This document shows, one piece after another, positions 7,640 to 16,800 of a stretch of DNA of 64,000 bases. A program made the translations under genes and the position numbers. Source of the DNA: G963662675 sp963676845 (GTDB lineage: Bacteria > Bacteroidota > Bacteroidia > Bacteroidales > Prolixibacteraceae); assembly GCA_963676845.2 (NCBI GenBank), contig CAXXKK010000034.1:73747-137746 (forward strand), read 5' to 3'. The notes beneath the pieces were generated by a model that was not told the DNA's origin, did no database searches, and saw only the letters and a list, made by a program, of their open reading frames with translations. The stretch's first letter is position 1; each line of letters begins with the position of its first letter.

Positions 7640-8722
7640 CTAAATAAAAGGCATTTTAACGATTTTTGCTTTCAATAGTTTATTTCTTACGATGATATAA
7701 ATTTCTGTTCCTACAGATGAATATTTTTTTGCGACATATCCCATTCCAATACCTTTATTTAATACAGGTGATTGAGTCCCGGATGTTACTTCACCAATCA
7801 GGTTTCTATCTTCATCGCTAATGGCGTAGCCATGGCGGGGAATACCACGATCGATCATTTCAAAACCACGTAAAATTCGTCCAACACCTTCTGTTTTTTG
7901 AAATTGAAGGAATTTTTTATCGATAAAGTCGTTGTTTTCGTTCAATTTGGTAATCCATCCAAGCCCCGCTTCAAGAGGAGATGTTGTGTCTGTTATGTCG
8001 TTTCCATACAGGCAATAACCCATTTCCAGACGCAAAGTATCACGAGCACCTAAACCAATTGGTTTAATATCGAATTCTTTTCCGGCTTCAAAAATGGCAT
8101 CATAAATTTGTTCTGCCTTGTCGTTGTAGAAATACAATTCAAAACCTCCGGCTCCGGTATATCCGGTTGCCGAAATGATAACATCTTTTATGCCTGCAAA
8201 TTCTCCGGTTGTGAAGGTGTAGTATTTTAATTCGCTTAAATTGATATCTGTAAGCTTTTGTAATACTTCTATTGCTTTAGGTCCCTGGATAGCCAGCTGA
8301 CTAATCTTATCAGATGCATTTTCAAGTTCAGCACCAAACTTATTATTCTTAGCTACCCATTCCCAGTCTTTATTAATGTTTGCCGCATTTACAACCAGCA
8401 TATATTTTTCGGGTTCGAAATAATAAACCAATAAATCGTCAACAATTCCGCCTTCACCGTTGGGGAAACAAGAGTATTGTGCCTGGCCCGGTTTTAAAAC
8501 CGAAATATCATTACTGGTAACATATTGAACTAATTTTTCTGCATTGGGACCTTTAACCCAAAACTCTCCCATATGTGAAACATCAAAAACACCAACTCCG
8601 TTGCGAACAGTCAGGTGCTCATCTTTGATTCCCGTAAATTCAACAGGCATTTCAAATCCTGCAAATTCAACCATTTTCCCACCTGCGTTTTTATGTATCT
8701 GATTAAATGCTGTTGTCTTCAT
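7640..8722 (-). CDS. gcvT: Glycine cleavage system T protein (aminomethyltransferase)
   Basis: This 360-residue protein is full length for GcvT. It transfers the aminomethyl carbon from lipoylated H protein to tetrahydrofolate, giving methylene-THF and ammonia. Visible motifs: VEFAGFEMPVEF near the N-terminus, FDVSHMGEFWVKGP with the folate-site region, YTGAGGFELYFYN, LGARDTLRLEMGYCLYGND, and the C-terminal GEVTSGTQSPVLNKGIGMGYV. The P and H proteins are not adjacent. Downstream of serine synthesis genes it fits one-carbon metabolism, but it has its own promoter (TAACTTTG, 8752-8745) and is probably monocistronic. Confidence 0.97.
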   Translation of the reverse strand: MKTTAFNQIHKNAGGKMVEFAGFEMPVEFTGIKDEHLTVRNGVGVFDVSHMGEFWVKGPNAEKLVQYVTSNDISVLKPGQAQYSCFPNGEGGIVDDLLVYYFEPEKYMLVVNAANINKDWEWVAKNNKFGAELENASDKISQLAIQGPKAIEVLQKLTDINLSELKYYTFTTGEFAGIKDVIISATGYTGAGGFELYFYNDKAEQIYDAIFEAGKEFDIKPIGLGARDTLRLEMGYCLYGNDITDTTSPLEAGLGWITKLNENNDFIDKKFLQFQKTEGVGRILRGFEMIDRGIPRHGYAISDEDRNLIGEVTSGTQSPVLNKGIGMGYVAKKYSSVGTEIYIIVRNKLLKAKIVKMPFI

Positions 8723-8744
8723 ATTTTGTATTTTATTTTAGGTG

Positions 8745-8752
8745 CAAAGTTA
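8745..8752 (-). promoter_or_regulatory. -7 promoter box of gcvT
   Basis: TAACTTTG on the minus strand, a perfect TAnnTTTG box 22 nt upstream of the gcvT ATG. Confidence 0.5.
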
Positions 8753-9033
8753 AAATAGTTCAACCTTAAAAACCGGATAATGATCATTATTTCATTTGTT
8801 TTTTTCAGTTCAGCTAAATTGTATTTCAAAATATATGACTTAGAAAATCTGAATAATTACAGAAAACAGAAGGTTTCAAAAAGCAATACTGGCATTTTAT
8901 TCAGTAAAAGGTTATATTTAATAGTGAATAATTTGATATACAGATTGTTCTATGTATAAAAGAAACTAATCTTTATTTTTTTGTTTTGAAGTTTAATAAT
9001 GATAGTGTTAAATAGAGAGGTTATAGGATTGGA
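8753..9033. other. Divergent intergenic region, no gene seen
   Basis: This AT-rich spacer lies between the gcvT promoter and the histidine kinase gene. I find no open frame of note, no strong hairpin and no clear TAnnTTTG box for the rightward genes. Their promoter must lie here but is not recognisable. Confidence 0.4.
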
Positions 9034-9750
9034 ATGCAAAAGAAAGTATCAGACAGTGATGAAAAGCAAAAAGGGAATAATATAAATCAGGTTATTTCTT
9101 CGATTGCTCATGAGTTGAAAACTCCGTTGTCGGTTATTAGTTCAAATCTTCAATTACTTAAGAAGATAAACAACTCAACTGATCCGGATTTAGCAAATGA
9201 TGCTTTCCAGTTGTGCGAAGAAGCTGTTGGAATAATGAATCATTTTATTGGCAATATCTATTATTTATATAGGTTGAATAGAGGCTTGGTAAATCTTAAT
9301 ATAAGATCGGTGAATTTGAACGATTTCTTTGAGTCTTGTTTTCTTGAAAAATCATTCCCGGGCATATATAAAAAAAGAATTAGGCTGGATTATGAGCTAA
9401 ATCAATCTTCAATAATAATTGATGAAGATCTTTTATTGATGATTTTTAAAGTGTTGACAGATAATGCGCTGAAGTTCTCTGCAGAAACTGTAAGTGTTGT
9501 TGTGTTGTGCGAGAATAATTTATTGAAAGCAGAGATTGTTGATAGGGGAATTGGGATTCCTGAAGATGAATTGAATTATGTGTTTGATCCATTTTATCGT
9601 GGAAGTAATATAAAGTTTATTTCCGGATCTGGATTAGGATTGACTATTGCAAATAGAATTATAAAAATGTTGAAAGGTAAAATATCTGTGCATAGCAAGG
9701 TAGGAGAGGGGACAAAGATTATATTAGAAATTCCTGATTATGAGAGCTAA
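9034..9750 (+). CDS. Soluble sensor-less histidine kinase
   Basis: This 238-residue kinase has only the transmitter core. The HisKA H-box IAHELKTPLSVI has His at residue 26, the N-box is LTDNALKFS, the G1 box DRGIGIPEDE, and the G2 box GSGLGLTIANRII. It has no membrane segment or recognisable sensor domain, so it is cytoplasmic and must receive its signal through a partner or simply set the phosphorylation state of the regulator. The 3' end overlaps the response regulator by 11 nt, indicating translational coupling and a cognate pair. The signal is unknown. Confidence 0.9.
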   Translation: MQKKVSDSDEKQKGNNINQVISSIAHELKTPLSVISSNLQLLKKINNSTDPDLANDAFQLCEEAVGIMNHFIGNIYYLYRLNRGLVNLNIRSVNLNDFFESCFLEKSFPGIYKKRIRLDYELNQSSIIIDEDLLLMIFKVLTDNALKFSAETVSVVVLCENNLLKAEIVDRGIGIPEDELNYVFDPFYRGSNIKFISGSGLGLTIANRIIKMLKGKISVHSKVGEGTKIILEIPDYES

Positions 9751-10822
9751 AAAGATACTTATTATTGAGGATGATGAGTTATTGTCAAAAACTCTTCGGA
9801 ACTTGTTAAAAGCAAATGGATATATTCCAGAAATTGCGAATTCTGGTTCTGATGGTATCCTAAGAGTATATGATTTTTTGCCTGATCTCATTTTGTGTGA
9901 TATTAATATGAAGCCAATAAATGGTTATCAGGTATATCGCATTTTAAATGATAGCTCGGTGACACAAAAAATACCTTTTATCTTTATTACTGCAAGATCC
10001 GAGATTAAAGATATTCGGATGGGGATGGAGCTTGGTGCAGATGATTACATAGTGAAACCTTTTGAAAATGAGGATTTATTAAAATCAATTGAAGTCAGGC
10101 TGAAGAAGTTTGAGACATTAGTTGATATTGGAAAGAGCGATTATCGTGCACTTCTGGAACTTTCACCTAATGGTATATTTTTATTTAGTGAAGATTCTAT
10201 TTTTGAAATAAACCAGGCATTTAGCCAATTAACAGGTTATAATATTGATGATTTAGAGGGAAAAACATTAAAACAGTTAATTGATAGTGGAAAACAAAAA
10301 TCTTTATTTGATAATGTTGACAATTGTTCTAATGGATTATTGAAAACCTTTGATGAAGAAATTGAATTTATTAAAAAAGATGGGGATCGTTTTTCTTGCC
10401 GTTTATATGTTACAGCAAGCCAGCAGTATAATGGTTTTGTTTTGCTTTTGGGGATAATTTCAACAAGTGGAATAGATTTGAAAATAAACCAATCTGAGTA
10501 CCGCAAACTCATAAACATTCTTTCTGAAGAACACGTTGATGTGAGTGGTAATTTGGTTAAGAAACTTCAAAATGAGTTTCATTTGGAAAATAATGATACA
10601 GATGAAATTCAGGTTAGTACTGATGACCTTTTTTCAAAAAGGGAAAAAGAAGTGTTGTTACTTTCTTGCAAAGGCTTACCTATTAAAAATATAGCGGATG
10701 AGCTTAATATATCAGGAAGAACGGTTGAGAAACATAGGGCAAAATTAATGGAAAAGACTGGTTCAAGGAATATTGTTGAGGTTATTGTTTATGCTCTAAA
10801 AAATGACTTGATAGAATTATAA
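9740..10822 (+). CDS. Response regulator: REC-PAS-LuxR-type HTH
   Basis: This 360-residue protein has three parts. A receiver domain covers about residues 5-120, with acidic pocket IIEDDE, phosphoacceptor Asp54 in LILCDINMKP and the conserved Lys in YIVKPFENED. A PAS domain follows around 135-245 (LLELSPNGIFLFSEDSIFEINQAF). The C-terminal LuxR/GerE helix-turn-helix from about 297 reads LFSKREKEVLLLSCKGLP and ISGRTVEKHRAKLMEKTG. It is probably a DNA-binding regulator phosphorylated by the overlapping upstream kinase. The PAS domain between receiver and HTH could add a second, ligand-based input, which may explain why the kinase lacks a sensor. Targets are unknown. Confidence 0.9.
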   Translation: MRAKKILIIEDDELLSKTLRNLLKANGYIPEIANSGSDGILRVYDFLPDLILCDINMKPINGYQVYRILNDSSVTQKIPFIFITARSEIKDIRMGMELGADDYIVKPFENEDLLKSIEVRLKKFETLVDIGKSDYRALLELSPNGIFLFSEDSIFEINQAFSQLTGYNIDDLEGKTLKQLIDSGKQKSLFDNVDNCSNGLLKTFDEEIEFIKKDGDRFSCRLYVTASQQYNGFVLLLGIISTSGIDLKINQSEYRKLINILSEEHVDVSGNLVKKLQNEFHLENNDTDEIQVSTDDLFSKREKEVLLLSCKGLPIKNIADELNISGRTVEKHRAKLMEKTGSRNIVEVIVYALKNDLIEL

Positions 10823-10855
10823 AAACAGCTCAAATCTACGAAATGAGCTGTTTTG
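10822..10855. terminator. Bidirectional terminator
   Basis: A perfect 11-bp stem AAAACAGCTCA (10822-10832) / TGAGCTGTTTT (10844-10854) begins in the response regulator stop codon. U-rich ends on both strands make it a plausible terminator for the convergent regulator and OmpA genes. Confidence 0.8.
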
Positions 10856-10899
10856 TTTATTATTGTTGTATATCTCTATTTGCTTGAAATAATTGGTTG

Positions 10900-12864
10900 T
10901 TAGAATTCTAATTCATATTTCTTTCCAAATTTTATTGCCTCTTCTCGTGTGTCAAATTTACCTATACGTACTTTATAGTATTCTTCAAATACTACAATGA
11001 AATTATCTCCCAACTCGGAGAAAGCAGCTTTTAATACAGTGTTTAATTCTTCTGCATTTTCTCGTATCATATAAGCTCCTAATTGAATTTTATAATAACC
11101 ATCGTCTTGAACTAAATAGGCAGGACTGTATTTCTTTAATGAAATGATTGCAGTACCATCATAATATGTTGTAGGTGTTTTAGTTGTTATGGTTGTGCTA
11201 AATTCTTCTGCTACCTCTACTGGCTCCGGAACCTCATAAGTTTCACGGATCATCTCAAATAAACTGTCAACATTAAAATTACAGTCTCCAGCTACGTTTG
11301 TAAATTCAACTCTTCGGTTCATTGCTCTTGCATAATCTGTGTCTTCATCCATTAATGGATGTTCTTCTCCATATCCCACAATTCGAATACGATTAGGGTC
11401 AGCTCCAGCATCAACCAAGGTGTTTCTGACAGCACTTGCTCTTCTTTCACTTAAAATTTGGTTATATTCATCGGTCCCCTCAGAATCAGTGTGTCCACCC
11501 AGTAGAAGAACTAAACAGTCCGTTTGTTTGTGTGCATTTGCAAGAGCTTCAAGAACGGGGTTATATTTGGGCATGATCTGGGATTTGTCAAATTCAAAGA
11601 GTACATAGTATGGATTGTACTGGTAGCTCTCGTCAATAACTTCAGGTTCAGGTTCTTCTATAATCGGATCAATATTAATTCGTTCTCTATATTTACCAGT
11701 TAATAGATTTGAAATAGTTAAGTCAAAACTTCTATGGCCAACATCAAATCCTTCTTTATAAGCGCTGAATTCATAAGTTGTGTTTGCTGGCAGGTTAATT
11801 GTGAAAACACCTTCTGAGTTTGTTCTGTTATTTGAAATGGGAATAATCTTACCCTTACTATTTTTAAGTGTTATTTCTGCATCTTCTAAATATTCGCCGG
11901 TCCCGGTTGAAACAGCAATAAGCTCAACCTGGATACTATCCAGAGACATGACATAAAGATCATCTGATCCATAGCCACCTGATCTGTCTGATGAAAAGAA
12001 GCCAACTCCCATTTCTTTATTAAATGTTAGCCCAAAATCATCCGATATTGAATTTACAGGTTCTTTTAATGCGTAAATTTCACTTGTTGGTGAAATAGGA
12101 AAATTCACATAGTAAATATCCAATCCACCCAGGCCTTGATATCCATCAGATGAAAAGAATAATTGTCCTTGTTCAGTAAGGCATGGAAACATTTCATCTC
12201 CTGATGTATTTACACTTTTCCCGAGATTATTAGGCTTTCCCCAGCCATTGCTGGTGCGTACACAATAGTATATATCATTTCCTCCAAAACCACCGGGCAT
12301 GTCACTAACAAAATAAAGGGTGTCCCCTGAGCTTGTAATCGCGGGATGTGCAACATTGTATCCGTCCAGGTTGTATTGAAAATCTTCTTTAGTTATCCAT
12401 TTGTTGTTTTTATATTCTTTAACAACGATGTTTAATTTAACCTCTTCGACAGGCACCATTCCCGAAATAGTAACCGGATCAGAAAGGAAGCTTGTTGTTA
12501 CAAATAATTCACCTGTTGAGGGGCAATAGCTAACGGGACCTTCGTGATAATCATTCCCAAATCCTTTTACTAATTCTGGGAAACTGAGAACATTTCCTGT
12601 TGAGTCAAGGTCAACTTTGTATTCAGCATAGAAATTTTCTTTTGATCTTCTATTTGAGGTTGATTCCTTCCTTAAGGAATAATATAATTCGTTGCCAACA
12701 ATTGCAGGACAGATTTCGCTGAATGAAGTATTGGCTTTTTTTAGTTGTTCTACTTTATGAATAGCACCTTCCTGATAAACAATTCTACCTTGTCCTAATG
12801 TATTCGAAACAGAAAACATTATTATAAGGGATAGTAGTGTGATGATTTTATAATTTATTTTCAT
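10900..12864 (-). CDS. OmpA-family outer membrane protein with PD40 repeats and C-terminal SPOR-like domain
   Basis: This 654-residue protein has a signal peptide (IITLLSLIIMFSVSNTLGQ). A PD40/TolB-like beta-propeller region covers about residues 50-310 (repeated LYFVSDMPGGFGGNDIYY, LFFSSDGYQGLGGLDIYY and FFSSDRSGGYGSDDLYV). A carboxypeptidase-regulatory-like beta-sandwich follows around 310-395, then an OmpA peptidoglycan-binding domain around 420-535 (LFEFDKSQI, GGHTDSEGTDEYNQILSERR). The C-terminal segment YYKIQLGAYMIRENAEEL to the end looks like a SPOR domain. It should anchor the outer membrane to peptidoglycan. Lying after porP/sprF and the giant adhesin, it resembles type IX secretion clusters in which OmpA/PD40 proteins accompany type B cargo. 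Confidence 0.9.
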   Translation of the reverse strand: MKINYKIITLLSLIIMFSVSNTLGQGRIVYQEGAIHKVEQLKKANTSFSEICPAIVGNELYYSLRKESTSNRRSKENFYAEYKVDLDSTGNVLSFPELVKGFGNDYHEGPVSYCPSTGELFVTTSFLSDPVTISGMVPVEEVKLNIVVKEYKNNKWITKEDFQYNLDGYNVAHPAITSSGDTLYFVSDMPGGFGGNDIYYCVRTSNGWGKPNNLGKSVNTSGDEMFPCLTEQGQLFFSSDGYQGLGGLDIYYVNFPISPTSEIYALKEPVNSISDDFGLTFNKEMGVGFFSSDRSGGYGSDDLYVMSLDSIQVELIAVSTGTGEYLEDAEITLKNSKGKIIPISNNRTNSEGVFTINLPANTTYEFSAYKEGFDVGHRSFDLTISNLLTGKYRERINIDPIIEEPEPEVIDESYQYNPYYVLFEFDKSQIMPKYNPVLEALANAHKQTDCLVLLLGGHTDSEGTDEYNQILSERRASAVRNTLVDAGADPNRIRIVGYGEEHPLMDEDTDYARAMNRRVEFTNVAGDCNFNVDSLFEMIRETYEVPEPVEVAEEFSTTITTKTPTTYYDGTAIISLKKYSPAYLVQDDGYYKIQLGAYMIRENAEELNTVLKAAFSELGDNFIVVFEEYYKVRIGKFDTREEAIKFGKKYELEF

Positions 12865-12896
12865 GATAAAATTCTAAAAACTAAATTTTCAATTAA

Positions 12897-13832
12897 CTAA
12901 AACATTCGGGGACTTGTCCATCTAGTTCTATACCCGAGTTCATAGGAGACCATTACTTCATGAGTTCCACCACTGTAGTGTTGCAATTCAGAAATAGTGA
13001 AATCAATACTATAACCAATACGTAATTTCTTATCAAATAGCCACTGACCGATAAAACCAAAAGAATCTCCAAAGCGGTGCATTGCACCAAGTGATACTTT
13101 GTCTTTAAAAATGAAATTGGCAGTTAAATCAAAAGATGCCGGGCTTCCTGATGTTACTCTTGCCAGGAATGTTGGTTTGAATTTTATGTCTTCAGAAAGA
13201 TCCCAGGCATAACCACCTTGTAAGTAAAAGTGACGGATTTCTGCAATTGAGGAGTAATTGGTATAGTCAGAAATGTATTTGTTTTCCAGTAGTTTTGGGA
13301 CAGATAATCCAAGATAAAATCTTTCGGAATATAAAAATGCACCAAAACCAAAGTTAAGTAAATATTTACCGTCGATATCTATTTGGTTGATTGGATCATC
13401 GCTACTTGAGCTTGCGTATTGGGCATATTGACTGAGGTTGTTAGTGTAATTAGTCATCCCTGCTTTTAATCCAAGGCGTAAGTATGTTCTTCCTCTCTTA
13501 AGTTGAAGTCGGTAAGAATAATCTCCAGATATTCCAAATTTACTTTCTCTACCAAGTTTGTCACTAATGATATTAAACCCGAGTCCTACATTTTCGTTTC
13601 GAGTAGGAGATTGGATTGAAAATGTTATGGTTTCTGGAGCACCTTTAATTCCTACCCATTGATTTCGTCCTAGAACCATAAAGCCTAAGCTTTCCCAGGA
13701 GCCTGCGTAAGCCGGATTGATTGTTTGTGTATTGAAATTATATTGTGTGTACGTAGGATCCTGCTGAGCTATTGTTTGTTGTGCAAAAGCTAACAGTATA
13801 AAAAGTCCTAATACTATTTTTGTTTTAATCAT
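12897..13832 (-). CDS. PorP/SprF family type IX secretion-associated outer membrane protein
   Basis: Starting at the ATG at 13832-13830 the protein is 311 residues with a clean signal peptide (MIKTKIVLGLFILLAFAQQ, cleavage near AQQ). The open frame extends upstream into the adhesin gene, but that part is not signal-like, so the internal start is chosen. QQDPTYTQYNFNTQTINPAYAGS is the hallmark N-terminus of PorP/SprF, and the rest is amphipathic beta-barrel ending in a Phe. In Flavobacterium, SprF-type proteins are needed to secrete or anchor particular type B CTD cargo such as SprB. The cargo here is evidently the giant HYR protein encoded 11 nt upstream. Confidence 0.92.
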   Translation of the reverse strand: MIKTKIVLGLFILLAFAQQTIAQQDPTYTQYNFNTQTINPAYAGSWESLGFMVLGRNQWVGIKGAPETITFSIQSPTRNENVGLGFNIISDKLGRESKFGISGDYSYRLQLKRGRTYLRLGLKAGMTNYTNNLSQYAQYASSSSDDPINQIDIDGKYLLNFGFGAFLYSERFYLGLSVPKLLENKYISDYTNYSSIAEIRHFYLQGGYAWDLSEDIKFKPTFLARVTSGSPASFDLTANFIFKDKVSLGAMHRFGDSFGFIGQWLFDKKLRIGYSIDFTISELQHYSGGTHEVMVSYELGYRTRWTSPRMF

Positions 13833-13843
13833 ACTTTTCCTAA

Positions 13844-16800
13844 TTAGTTGTTTAGATAGATATAGCCAGTTCTTGGTTCTGATCCATCTTTTAAATCTAA
13901 AATGTAGAAATAAGTTGCTGCAGGAAGTTTTTCTCCACCTACTGTCCATTTACTGTTTGAGCTGCCATCCCACCAGGCATCGTCTCCCCATATATTGCTA
14001 TTGCCGTAATGTTCTTTCTGGTATACGGTAGTTCCATTTCTGTTAAATACAGTAAATGTTGCATTTGGGTAACGTTCAATACAGGTTATTTGAAGGTTAT
14101 CCTGAATTCCATCACCATTAGGAGTGAATATTTCAGGGATTGACAATTCACAGAAATCTGCAATTTCGTCACTACTTATATTATTACTTAGATCTGCATC
14201 GTAGTTTGTACCTGTAACTTCTGCTGTGTTTAAATAATTACCATTTAGATTAACAGTTGCAGTTACATAGAGAGTCTGGTCGCTGTTTGCAGATAAGTCT
14301 CCAATTAGCCAGATTCCTGTTTCTTCATTATAAGAACCAATAGTAGTAATGGAGCTTACATAGGTGTAGCCTGAAGGTAAAATATCAGTTAGGGTTACAT
14401 CTTCCGCGTCATCATCACTATTATTGCTCACAGTAATTGTAAATGTTACTTGATCTCCATTTTCAACATATCTGTTGTCAACTTCCTTTCTGACGGCTAA
14501 ATCAACGGTTGTATTAACTATTGTTACGGTAAAACTGCAACTTTCTTGATTATCACTTTCATCCGTTGCTGTCCAGGTTACAGTCGTTTCTCCGATTTCA
14601 AACGTAACGCCATCAAGACTTGTTCCTGTTCCTGTTGTTGCACCAGTTAGTTCATATTCGAGACTTTTAACTCCAACATTATCGGTTGCTGTAACATCCC
14701 AAAGGGTGCCGGTATTAGTGTAATTACTTTCGTCTGCTTCTATTTGTATGACTTGGTTTCCAATGTCACTACAGCTGATACCATTATTACATCCAATACA
14801 AGGAGGAATCATGTCGATAACATTTACTGTATAACTACAATTCCTTTCATGAATTCCATCTGAAACATACCATCTTACTAACGTTGTCCCAACAGAGAAT
14901 TGTTCTCCATCAAGTGTGCCCGTAAAATTATAATCATTTGTAACAGTAATTGGACAATTATCACTTGTGTTTATCGGGTCTAATATAGATCCTGATACTG
15001 TAAATACGGATTCAGTTTCACCCAGGTAATATTCATCTTCAGGTGTTGCACAACTTATTGATGGGGTTGTTATATCACTTACTGAAAATGACTTTTCACG
15101 ACTTGCAACATTTCCACACTCATCAGTTGCCGTGAAGGTAACAGGAATAATTTCAACAGAACCAGATCTTGTCGGGGCTCCAATACTGTATGAAACAGGT
15201 ACTGTGCCTTCACAGTTGTCTGTAGCACTTGCCGTATTTGCCCAGGCTTCGATTGCACTTGGTTCATAGCAACTTAAAGATAGATTGGTTGTCGGAAGAG
15301 TAATGACAGGTTGTGATCTGTCGTCTACAATGACAGTTTTAGTAGCGGTTGCTGTATTGCCATTTCCATCTCGGGAAGTAAATGTTACTACAATGTTCTG
15401 GTTACAATTTGATGTTGGTGAATTGTAGCTGTAATATACAGGAATAGAAGCACCATTGTCTGTAGCTGTAGCTGTTTTCGCCCATAGATTTATTTCAGAA
15501 GCATTAAAACACTCCATTTCCAGGTTAGTTGCAGGTAGTGTTATAACCGGATCAGAGTTATCATTTATCGTGATATCTTTATAGCGAGTTGTTGTATTTC
15601 CGGATGAGTCAGTGGCTCTAAATCTAACGGTTAGTGTATTGTTGGTTACAGTTGTCCCGTACGAATGAGTTACATTTACAGAACCGTCACAATTGTCTGT
15701 TGCACTCGCCGTGTGTGCCCATGTAGCTATTGCAGTATTGTCGATATGACTGAGAGTTAAGTTTGTGGGAGGAAGAAATAATGTTGGGTTTACATTATCA
15801 ATAACAGCTACGTTGAATGTAACCTCTCCTATATTTCCCGCATCGTCAGTAACTGTAAGTGTTACAGTATTATTTGCTCCAGAGATAGTCGTTCCAATAG
15901 CAGGGTTTTGAGTAATTGTCAGGTTGTTATCACAGTTATCCGTTGCTGTAACGTCTCCAGTATAATCGGGAAGGGGGACTTGACAATTCGTTCCTGAATC
16001 AATATTTTGGTTGTTATGTGTTGAGGTGATTATAGGGTTTGTATTATCAGTAACTTCCACGTTAAATGTAACCTCGTCTGTATTTCCAGCATCGTCAGTA
16101 ACAGTAAGTGTTATTGTATTGTTTATTCCTGAAATAATTGTACCCGCAGCAGGGGTTTGAGTGATATCAAGGTTATTGTCACAGTTATCCGTAGCAGTAA
16201 CATCCCCGGTATAATCAGGCAGATTTGCATCACATCCGGAATTAGCATTAATTGATTCGTCATTATGTGTTGAAGTAATTGTAGGGTCTGTGTTATCAAT
16301 AACTTGCACGTTAAATGTAACCTCGTCTGTATTTCCGGAGTCATCGGTCACCGTAAGAGTTACTGTATTAGTTGATCCCGAAATAATTGTACCCGCAGCA
16401 GGGGTTTGAGTGATATCGAGGTTATTGTCACAGTTGTCTGTAGCAGTAACATCCCCGGTATAATCAGGCAGATTTGCATCACATCCAGCGTTTGCATAAA
16501 TTGATTTATCATTATGTGTCGATGTAATCGTGGGGGCTGTGTCTTCAACAACTTGCACGTTAAATGTAACCTCGTCTGTATTTCCAGAGTCATCGGTTGC
16601 CGTAAGAGTTACTGTATTGTTTATTCCCGAAATAATCGTCCCCGCAGCAGGGTTTTGAGTGATATCGAGGTTATTGTCACAGTTGTCTGTAGCAGTAACA
16701 TCCCCGGTATAATCAGGCAGATTTGCATCACATCCGGAATTAGCATTAATTGATTCGTCATTATGTGTTGAAGTAATTGTAGGGTCTGTGTTATCAATAA

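Noticed and set aside
13833..13949. N-terminal extension of the PorP/SprF frame
   Set aside because: It lies inside the adhesin 3' end in another frame and precedes a perfect signal peptide start at 13832.
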